DNA of 64,000 nucleotides from Pseudonocardia benzenivorans CB1190 (GTDB lineage: Bacteria > Actinomycetota > Actinomycetes > Mycobacteriales > Pseudonocardiaceae): the NCBI RefSeq assembly GCF_000196675.2, contig NC_015312.1, forward strand, positions 4,526,001-4,590,000. The letters are read 5' to 3'. Below the pieces are notes generated by a model, which saw only the letters and a list, made by a program, of their open reading frames with translations, had not been told where the DNA came from and did not search any database. Positions 50,570 through 57,449 of the stretch are shown piece after piece. The position numbers were made by a program, and so were the translations under genes. The stretch's first letter is position 1. Each line of letters starts with the position of its first letter.

Positions 50570-51406
50570 ATGCTCCTGGTCACCTTCTCCGTCGACGGTG
50601 GGCCGGCCCGGCCCGGCGCCCTCGACGGCGGCGAGGTCGTGGACCTGTCCGCGCGCGTCACGGGAATCCCTGCGCTCTTCGGCGCCGATCTCCCGGCTCT
50701 CGACGGGCCCCGCGTCCCCCGCGACGCGGTGCGACTGCACGCCCCGTTCCGGCCCGGCAAGATCGTCGGCGTCGGGCTCAACTACGTCGAGCACGTCGAC
50801 GAGTCGGCCCGCGCCCTCGACACCCACAAGGAGCTGCCGACGCGGCCGGTGCTGTTCGGAAAGCCGGCGACCGCCGTCGTCGGCCCGGGCGAGCCGATCC
50901 TGCACGACGGCGACCTCACCGAGCAGCTCGACTGGGAGTGCGAGCTGGCCGTCGTCATCGGGCGGACCGCGCGCAAGGTGTCCCGCGAGGACGCGCTCGC
51001 CCACGTGTTCGGGTACTCGATCGTCAACGACATCTCCGCGCGCGACCAGCGCCGCTCCGGGCAGTGGTTCTTCTCCAAGGGCCAGGACTCCTACGCGCCG
51101 TTCGGCCCCGCCGTCCGCACCGCCGACGAGGTGCCCGACCCGCAGACGCTCGCGCTGGGCCTGAAGGTCAACGGCGAGGTGAAGCAGAAGGGCAACACCG
51201 CCCACATGCTGTTCACCGTCGCCGAGCTGATCACCGACATCTCCTCGGGCATGACCCTCGAACCCGGCGACGTCATCGCGACCGGCTCGCCGCAGGGCGT
51301 CGGCGCCGCCCAGAACCCGCCGCAGTTCCTGCGCCCCGGCGACGTCGTCGAGGCGACCGTCGAGGGCATCGGGACGCTGCGCAACCCGGTGGTCGATGCG
51401 CGATGA
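50570..51406 (+). CDS. fumarylacetoacetate hydrolase family (maleyl/fumarylpyruvate hydrolase)
   Basis: 278 residues. IVGVGLNYVEHVDESARALD, DWECELAVVIGRTARKVSRE, GYSIVNDISARDQRRSGQWF and GDVIATGSPQGVGAAQNPPQ give the full FAH catalytic domain with the E-x-E metal pair in WECELA. Behind gentisate dioxygenase it should hydrolyse maleylpyruvate (to maleate and pyruvate) or fumarylpyruvate. No maleylpyruvate isomerase is present but a maleate isomerase follows, which favours direct hydrolysis of maleylpyruvate. Its stop overlaps the next start (ATGA). Confidence 0.9.
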   Translation: MLLVTFSVDGGPARPGALDGGEVVDLSARVTGIPALFGADLPALDGPRVPRDAVRLHAPFRPGKIVGVGLNYVEHVDESARALDTHKELPTRPVLFGKPATAVVGPGEPILHDGDLTEQLDWECELAVVIGRTARKVSREDALAHVFGYSIVNDISARDQRRSGQWFFSKGQDSYAPFGPAVRTADEVPDPQTLALGLKVNGEVKQKGNTAHMLFTVAELITDISSGMTLEPGDVIATGSPQGVGAAQNPPQFLRPGDVVEATVEGIGTLRNPVVDAR

Positions 51407-52200
51407 CGGGCCCGACGACCCGCCCGTTCCGGATCGGCCAGATCGTCCCCAGCTCGAACGTGACGATGGAGACCGAGATCCCGGCGCTGCTGCGGGCGCG
51501 TGAGACGGTGGCGCCGGAGCGGTTCACGTTCCACTCCAGCCGGATGCGCATGACCCGCGTGACCGCCGACGAGCTGGCCGCGATGGACGGCGAGTCCGAC
51601 CGCTGCGCCGTCGAGCTCTCCGACGCCCGCGTCGACGTCCTCGGCTACGCCTGCCTCGTCGCGATCATGAGCATGGGGCCCGGCTACCACCGGGAGTCGG
51701 AGCGCCGGCTGCACCGGCGGACCGTGGACAACGGCGGACCCGCACCCGTCGTGACCAGCGCGGGCGCGCTCGTCGACGGGCTGCGGGTGCTCGACGCGAA
51801 ACGGATCGTGCTCATCGCGCCGTACCTGCCGGAGCTGACCCGCACCGTCGTCGGTTACATCGAGGCCGAGGGCGTCACCGTGCTCGACCACCGGGCGCTG
51901 TGCGTGCCCGGCAACCTCGACGTCGCCGCGCTCGACCCGCGGAACCTGATCGCCTACGCGAAGGAGCTCGACCGGCCGGACGCCGACGCCGTCGTGCTGT
52001 CCGCGTGCGTGCAGATGCCCTCGCTCGGCGTGATCGACGAGGTCCAGGACGTGCTGGGCAAACCCGTGCTGTCCGCGGCCGTCGCGACGACGCACCGGAT
52101 GCTGCGCGCGCTCGACCTGCCCGCGGTCGCGCCCATCGGTGGCGCGCTGCTCGGGGGCGACTACGCGCGGTCCGACCCCCACCCGACGGTGTCGGCGTGA
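51403..52200 (+). CDS. maleate cis-trans isomerase (Asp/Glu racemase superfamily)
   Basis: 265 residues. IGQIVPSSNVTMETEIPALL is the maleate isomerase/arylmalonate decarboxylase opening. The two catalytic cysteines are C84 (LGYACLVAIMS) and C202 (LSACVQMPSLG). The enzyme turns maleate into fumarate without cofactor. In this operon it completes the chain: gentisate, maleylpyruvate, maleate plus pyruvate, fumarate. ATGA overlap with the hydrolase upstream and GTGA overlap with the thioesterase downstream show tight coupling. Confidence 0.88.
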   Translation: MTGPTTRPFRIGQIVPSSNVTMETEIPALLRARETVAPERFTFHSSRMRMTRVTADELAAMDGESDRCAVELSDARVDVLGYACLVAIMSMGPGYHRESERRLHRRTVDNGGPAPVVTSAGALVDGLRVLDAKRIVLIAPYLPELTRTVVGYIEAEGVTVLDHRALCVPGNLDVAALDPRNLIAYAKELDRPDADAVVLSACVQMPSLGVIDEVQDVLGKPVLSAAVATTHRMLRALDLPAVAPIGGALLGGDYARSDPHPTVSA

Positions 52201-52637
52201 CCGCGGCGGCGACCCGGCCGACCGTCACGATCGGCCGGACCGTCGAGTGGTCCGACACCGACGCGTCGGGGCACTACTACAACGGCGTCGTGCTGCGCTG
52301 GGTCGAGGCGGCCGAGGCCGAGCTGCTCGGGCGGCTCGGCCTGGCTGACCTGTTCGGCCGCATCCCTCGGGTGCGCTTCGAGGCCGACTTCCGCGCCCGG
52401 CTGTGGTTCGGCGACCGCGTCGAGATCGACCTGACCGTCGGGCACGTCGGCACCACGTCGATGCGCTACGACTTCGCGGTCCGCGCCGGATCGACGGTCG
52501 CCGCGACGGGGTCGACGACCGTCGTGCACGCGACACCGGACTCCCCCACGGCCACCCCGTGGCCGCCGCGGGTGCGGTCGGCGCTGGCCGCCGGCCGGGC
52601 CGACGGGTCCGCTCAGCCACTCGCCGACGCGCCGTAG
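52197..52637 (+). CDS. hotdog-fold acyl-CoA thioesterase
   Basis: 146 residues of the 4-hydroxybenzoyl-CoA thioesterase group. TVEWSDTDASGHYYNGVVLR contains the active-site aspartate and the HYYNG segment; ARLWFGDRVEIDLTVGHVGT is the following strand pair. In a CoA-dependent salicylate route it would release gentisate from gentisyl-CoA, the step between the hydroxylase and the dioxygenase. GTG start overlaps the maleate isomerase stop. Its 3' end overlaps the convergent M20 peptidase gene by 25 bp. Confidence 0.88.
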   Translation: MTAAATRPTVTIGRTVEWSDTDASGHYYNGVVLRWVEAAEAELLGRLGLADLFGRIPRVRFEADFRARLWFGDRVEIDLTVGHVGTTSMRYDFAVRAGSTVAATGSTTVVHATPDSPTATPWPPRVRSALAAGRADGSAQPLADAP

Positions 52638-53965
52638 CCGCGCAGGAACGACGCCTCGACCAGCGCCATGTCGCGGAGCTCGCCCGGATGCACGCTCTCG
52701 TCGGGCGCGTGGACGTGCGAGCGCGGCCCCTCCACACCGACGAGCAGGATCTCCGCATCGGGGTAGGTGTCGGCGAGGACGGTGCACAGCGGGATCGGCC
52801 CGCCCCGGCCCAGCCGCTCCGGCGTACGCCCGTACGCCTCGCGCATCGCCTCGAGCATCGCGCGGTGGGTCGGGCCGTCCGTCCTCGCCCGGAACGGCTC
52901 GCCGACCGCCTCCGTCTCGATCTCGATGCGCACGCGCCACGGGGCCACCTCGTGCAGGTGGGCCACGAGGGCCCGCTGCGCCTGCAGGGGCGTGACTCCC
53001 GGGGGGATGCGCAGGTTCAGCCGGGCCCGCGCCCGCGGCACGATCGCGGCGGCCGCCCCGGGGACCGGCGGGCCGTCGATGCCGAGCACGGTGAGGGCAC
53101 GACGGGCCCAGAGCATGTCCGCGATCGTCCCGTCCCCCACCAGGTCCACGCCGCGCACGGGAGCTGCGTCGGACCGCAACCGTTCCGGCGGGTACGGCGC
53201 CCCGGACGACACCTGATCGTCAGGCAGGTCGCGGACCGTGGTGGTGCCGCGCTCGTCGCGCACCGAGGCGAGCATGGCGACGAGGGCGGCGAGTGCGTCG
53301 GGTGCGGCGCCGCCGAACGTCCCCGGGTGCAGGTCGCGCTCGAGCGCCTCGACGGTGAGCACCGCGTTCACCATGCTCGGCAGGCTGACGGTGAGCGCGG
53401 GCTTCCCGACGGCGGCGTCGCCCGTGTCGCACACGAGGACCGCATCGGCCCGTAGGAGGTCGGCATGCTCGGGGACGAAGGCCTCGAGACCGCCCGTGCC
53501 CTGTTCCGCCGAGCCCTCGACCACCAGCTTCAGGTGCACCGGCACCTCCTCGCCGAGCGCCCGCAGCGCGGTGAGGTGCATGAGGATGTTGCCCTTGCCG
53601 TCGGCCGCACCGCGCCCGTACCAGCGTCCGCCGACCTCGGTCAGGGTGAACGGCGGGGTCCGCCACGCGTCCCCGTCCGACGGCGGCTGCACGTCGTAGT
53701 GCGCATGGAGCAGCACCGTCGGTGCGTCCGGGTCGGCACAGGGCCGGGTGCCGACGACCGCCGCGCTGCCGTCCGCCGTCGGGACCAGGTGGGCGTCGGC
53801 GAACCCCTCGGCCCGGAACGCCGAGGCCACCCACTCCCCCGCACGCAGGCACTCGTCCGCGAGCCCGCTGTCTGCGCCCGCGACCGACCGGATCGCGACC
53901 AGCTCGGCCAGCTCGGTCCGCGCCCGCGGCAGCAGCGCCGTCACCCGGTCCCCGAGGTCCGTCAT
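52613..53965 (-). CDS. M20 family dipeptidase with altered catalytic motif
   Basis: 450 residues. LLHAHYDVQP (H89, D91) and GRGAADGKGN (D122) bind the two zincs. The next motif, normally EG-x-E-E-x-G-S, reads E150-G-S-A153-E154-Q-G-T: the first of the paired glutamates, the general base, is alanine, while the metal-binding second one stays. RARLNLRIPPGVTPLQAQRA is the dimerisation domain and a late HVHAPDESV the last ligand. The protein is otherwise full length. It may be inactive or have changed chemistry. A perfect sigma-stress-like promoter lies upstream. Confidence 0.88.
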   Translation of the reverse strand: MTDLGDRVTALLPRARTELAELVAIRSVAGADSGLADECLRAGEWVASAFRAEGFADAHLVPTADGSAAVVGTRPCADPDAPTVLLHAHYDVQPPSDGDAWRTPPFTLTEVGGRWYGRGAADGKGNILMHLTALRALGEEVPVHLKLVVEGSAEQGTGGLEAFVPEHADLLRADAVLVCDTGDAAVGKPALTVSLPSMVNAVLTVEALERDLHPGTFGGAAPDALAALVAMLASVRDERGTTTVRDLPDDQVSSGAPYPPERLRSDAAPVRGVDLVGDGTIADMLWARRALTVLGIDGPPVPGAAAAIVPRARARLNLRIPPGVTPLQAQRALVAHLHEVAPWRVRIEIETEAVGEPFRARTDGPTHRAMLEAMREAYGRTPERLGRGGPIPLCTVLADTYPDAEILLVGVEGPRSHVHAPDESVHPGELRDMALVEASFLRGYGASASG

Positions 53966-54025
53966 CGCTCAGCCTCCACGGCGTCGGGCAGGGGTCGCAG
54001 CCCTTTTCGTTCGGCTCCGCACGAT

Positions 54026-54049
54026 ATACCCTCGACCGGGCCGCAAACC
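54026..54049 (-). promoter_or_regulatory. SigB/SigF-type promoter of the M20 peptidase gene
   Basis: On the minus strand GGTT (54046-54049), 14-bp spacer, GGGTAT (54026-54031), a full consensus match 60 bp before the start at 53965. The -10 continues as TATATC, so the vegetative sigma factor might read it too. Confidence 0.55.
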
Positions 54050-54197
54050 GCGCGAGCGCGAAACCCCACTGCTGCACCGGCCCTCGCGGGAAGCGGGGCC
54101 GTTGCGTGCGTTCTGCCGCGCGCAACCTCAGGGTCGGCCGCGCGCCGGACAAGAGCAGTGAGGTTGCGAACGAGTGGGGGCGGCCGGGGGCCGGGCG

Positions 54198-54503
54198 TCA
54201 TTCGCGACGGCCGCGCCGCGCGCGGACCACCCGCCCCACCCAGATCGAGGCCACGAGGAAGAGCGCTCCGACCAGCGCGAGCCCGGGCGCGGAGGTCACG
54301 ATCCCGACGACGAACACGAGGAGGCCGAACGTCGCGGCCGCCCACACCTGCCACCGCGCCCTCCCGGCACGGCCGGACCCGGTCCGACCGCTCCGGCCCA
54401 CCGCGTCGCACCGACGCCGGAACTGGCGGACGAACTCCGGGTCGTCCGCGAACATGTGCTGCTCGATGGCTTCCAGCCTGCGCTGATCGTCCTGGTTCGT
54501 CAT
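54198..54503 (-). CDS. DUF3040 membrane protein
   Basis: 101 residues. TNQDDQRRLEAIEQHMFADD followed by PEFVRQFRRR is the DUF3040 signature near the N-terminus. Two membrane segments follow (WAAATFGLLVFVVGIVTSAP, LALVGALFLVASIWVGRVV) and a basic end. DUF3040 proteins are short actinobacterial membrane proteins of unknown role, often in sigma-stress regulons. It is 19 bp behind the small-protein gene on the same strand. Confidence 0.85.
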   Translation of the reverse strand: MTNQDDQRRLEAIEQHMFADDPEFVRQFRRRCDAVGRSGRTGSGRAGRARWQVWAAATFGLLVFVVGIVTSAPGLALVGALFLVASIWVGRVVRARRGRRE

Positions 54504-54522
54504 CGCGCCGGCCCCTCCGCGC

Positions 54523-54747
54523 TCAGCCGGCCCTGCGGACCGACACGACCTGCAGGCCGAGGGACTGGATGAGGCGCAGCACGTCCTGCACGCCACCGTC
54601 GTCGGCCAGGTCGCCGGAGATGATCGTCTCGGCGGGCACCTCACGCACCTCCATTCCCGGGAACGCGGCGCGAGCGCGGTCCGAGAGCCGGCCGATGATC
54701 CGGATCTCGTAGTGACCTTCCGGCGGGTCGTTGGTATCCAGCTCCAT
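54523..54747 (-). CDS. small protein, family A (paralogue of 60223-60492)
   Basis: 74 residues. YEIRIIGRLSDRARAAFPGM, EVREVPAETIISGDLADDGG and VQDVLRLIQSLGLQVVSVRR read as a beta-alpha-beta unit like half of a STAS or ACT fold. It aligns by eye over its whole length with the protein at 60223-60492 (YEFRVDGRISEPALDEFG; EEVPPGLILRGEVIDE). Both flank MalT-type LuxR genes. GGAGG precedes the ATG at 54747. A modulator of the neighbouring regulator is the obvious hypothesis. Confidence 0.75.
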   Translation of the reverse strand: MELDTNDPPEGHYEIRIIGRLSDRARAAFPGMEVREVPAETIISGDLADDGGVQDVLRLIQSLGLQVVSVRRAG

Positions 54748-54838
54748 CGACGGCCTCCGTGCCTCGCTGCTCCGACCGTCGTCACGGTGGCCCGGCCCGC
54801 CTCCCGGCACGTCATCCTCAGGAGGTGAACAGCACGGG

Positions 54839-57397
54839 TCAGGGCAGCAGGTCCAGCTCCCGCGCCTGCACGACGGCGTCGCGCCGATGTCCCACACCGA
54901 GCTTGGTGTAGATCGACCGGATGTGGGTCTTCACGGTGTTGACCGAGACGGTCAGCTCGTCGGCGATCTCGGCGGCGCTGAGCAACGACGGCAGCAGCGC
55001 GAGGACGGCGAGCTCGCGCTCGCTCAGTGCCGCGCGGACGCGTCCGTGCACCATCGCGCGGGCGGCGACGAGCCGCTCGTGCCACGGCGGGTCCGAGACC
55101 TCCGCGCTGACGGACTCGACGAGGTCCCCGACCGGTCCGGTGATCACCGCGGGCGGCCGTACGACGTCGAGCTTCGCGGCACCGCGCAGCGCGGCGACGA
55201 GCTCGGCACGACCCCGCTCGAGCTCGCCGTCGCGCAGCGCGCACTCGCTGAGCACGAGGTGTGCGTCGACCGGTGTGTGGGCGACGAGATGCGGCACGAC
55301 GCCGGCGACGATCGCCTCGGCCGTGGTCCGCGCGGCGTCGTGCCGTCCGGCGGCCTGGTGGGCTCTGGCGTCCATGAGCAGGACCTCGGCGACGTTCCCC
55401 ACCCGCTCCTGCAGCCATTCGGTGGTGCGGGCCGCGTTCGTCGCACCGGCGTGGGAGAGCTCCACCTCGTGCTCGAGGACGGCGAGGGAGGCCAGCACCG
55501 CGGCCGGCGCCGTCAGCTCGAACAGGGCGGACCGGCACCGCGCCAGGCCGATCGCCGTCTCCCCGAGATCGTGCCCGGCGACCGAGTGCAGCACGCGAAG
55601 GACCCGCTCGGGCTCCCCGCGCGGCTCCTCGGCGACGGCGGCCGCCACCCGCTGCCGTGCCGCCGCGGGGTCCCCGGCGAGCAGGTCGGCGTAGGCGATC
55701 ACCGCGACCGACGCCGGCATCGCGCTGACCTGGCGGCCCAGCATCGCCGCCGCGGTGATGGCCGATCGGGCCGCACCGGCCATGTCCCGGTAGCGGCCCG
55801 CGGCGAGCTCGACCACCGTCAGCAGGGTCCAGGCCCACTCCTCGAACCAGCCGAACCCGTGCTCGCGCGCGAGCAGGACCAGCTCCTCCAGCCCCGTTCG
55901 CACCCGGGCGGGGTCGAGTGCCGGCTCGCTGACCTCGACCGTCGCCCGGCTCAGCCTCTCCAGCAGCGCCTGCTCCGGTGTCTCGGCGACCGACGGAACC
56001 GGCGCACGGGTCTCGGTGTGGCCGGTGAGGAGCAGCTCGATCGATCCCCGCAGCTGGGCCGGCGGCGGCTGGGGCGCGGCCGGCCACACCCGGTCCGCCT
56101 GCTCCAGGGCGGCGAGGGCCGTCCGGTCGGTGCCCGCGCCGAGAGCGAACTCGAGGTAGGCCTCCAGCAGCGGTGCCCACGCGTCGACCGGCCCGCCGGC
56201 GTCACGCGCGCCGTCGATCAGCGTGCGCAGCGCGGCGAGCTCGCCGGTCGCGACGAGCCGCAGGCCCATCGACGGCAACAGGCTGCGGAGCAGCTCGGGA
56301 TCCTCGGCCCGCTCGGCGTGACGCAGCGCATGGACGGGGTCGCCCGCGGCCAGCCACCACCATGCCGCGGTGACGTGCGAGTGCCGGTACCGCGCGGGAA
56401 GATGCCGTTCCAGCTCTGCTCCCAGGTACGTGCGCAGCAGCGGGTGGATCCGGAAGGTGGACGGGTCCAGCCGCTCCACCAGTCCGGTGTCGTCGGCCAG
56501 CTCGCCGAGCACCCGGCCGGCGTCCGGTCGTCCCGACAGCGCCGAGGCCAGCCCCGTCGGCAGGAGGCCGCAGACCGACTCCACCCGCAGGAGGTCCCGG
56601 GACGGCACCGGGAGGCTCGCCATCACCTCACCGGTGAGGTAGTCCGCCGTCGAGTGCTCGCTGCCGGAGAACTGCTCGATGAAACCCTGACGGTCCTCCG
56701 TGGACTGCAGTGCGACGGCGGCGAACCGCAGCCCGGCGGCCCACCCGGCGGTACGCGAGTGCAGCGCGGCGATCTGGCCCGGCGTCAGGTCCAGGCCGGA
56801 CACCCGCATCAGCGACGTCGTCTCCGCGAGGGTGAACCGCAGGTGTTCGGCCCGTAGCTCGTGCGTCCGGCCCGCCGCCCGCAGCCTGGGCAGCGGGAGC
56901 GGCGGGTCGTGCCTGCTGGCGAGGACCAGCCGGAGCCCTGCGGCCCCGGTGAGCACGAGCCGGCCGAGGTCGCGCAGCGCCCCGGGATCGGTCAGCTCGT
57001 GCACGTCGTCGAGTACGACCGGGACCGCGGGCCGGACGTCGTCGAGCGCGGCCAGGAGCTCGTCGACGACGTCCGCCCCAGGCCGGTGGCCCGCCGCCCC
57101 GGCGGCGTTGCGCAACAGACCCTGAGGCAGACCCGGCACGGCGGCCAGGGCGGCGGTCAGCGCCGAGCGGAACCGGTCGGCGTCGAACGTCGCGTCGAGG
57201 GAGACCCACGCGACGCGCGGGGCGTGGCGGGCCCGCATCCACTCGGTCAGCACGACGGTCTTGCCGTAACCCGGCGGTGCGACCACCAGCACGAGCTGTC
57301 CCGGCTCGGCCCGGTCCAGGAGGTCGACGAGGTCGGGCCGGGGCACCGACGCCGCAGGCAGCTCCGGCAGCGCGATCGTGCTCCCCGGGACGTGCAT
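54839..57397 (-). CDS. MalT-type (LAL) LuxR transcriptional regulator
   Basis: 852 residues. An N-terminal STAND ATPase: VLVVAPPGYGKTVVLTEWMR (Walker A, residues 39-50), VPVVLDDVHELTDPG (Walker B) and LVLASRHDPPLPLPRLRA. Then a long helical repeat domain with TPR-like units (residues 370-780) and a C-terminal LuxR helix-turn-helix (LSERELAVLALLPSLLSAAE, IADELTVSVNTVKTHIRSIY). Such ATP-dependent activators respond to ligands by oligomerising. GGGGGAGGCG precedes the ATG. It lies 52 bp behind a paralogous gene on the same strand, so a tandem duplication is likely. Confidence 0.9.
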   Translation of the reverse strand: MHVPGSTIALPELPAASVPRPDLVDLLDRAEPGQLVLVVAPPGYGKTVVLTEWMRARHAPRVAWVSLDATFDADRFRSALTAALAAVPGLPQGLLRNAAGAAGHRPGADVVDELLAALDDVRPAVPVVLDDVHELTDPGALRDLGRLVLTGAAGLRLVLASRHDPPLPLPRLRAAGRTHELRAEHLRFTLAETTSLMRVSGLDLTPGQIAALHSRTAGWAAGLRFAAVALQSTEDRQGFIEQFSGSEHSTADYLTGEVMASLPVPSRDLLRVESVCGLLPTGLASALSGRPDAGRVLGELADDTGLVERLDPSTFRIHPLLRTYLGAELERHLPARYRHSHVTAAWWWLAAGDPVHALRHAERAEDPELLRSLLPSMGLRLVATGELAALRTLIDGARDAGGPVDAWAPLLEAYLEFALGAGTDRTALAALEQADRVWPAAPQPPPAQLRGSIELLLTGHTETRAPVPSVAETPEQALLERLSRATVEVSEPALDPARVRTGLEELVLLAREHGFGWFEEWAWTLLTVVELAAGRYRDMAGAARSAITAAAMLGRQVSAMPASVAVIAYADLLAGDPAAARQRVAAAVAEEPRGEPERVLRVLHSVAGHDLGETAIGLARCRSALFELTAPAAVLASLAVLEHEVELSHAGATNAARTTEWLQERVGNVAEVLLMDARAHQAAGRHDAARTTAEAIVAGVVPHLVAHTPVDAHLVLSECALRDGELERGRAELVAALRGAAKLDVVRPPAVITGPVGDLVESVSAEVSDPPWHERLVAARAMVHGRVRAALSERELAVLALLPSLLSAAEIADELTVSVNTVKTHIRSIYTKLGVGHRRDAVVQARELDLLP

Positions 57398-57449
57398 CGC
57401 CTCCCCCTTCCCGCCGCACCCCGACCCGGTGCGGCTGCGCGGGCAGAAC

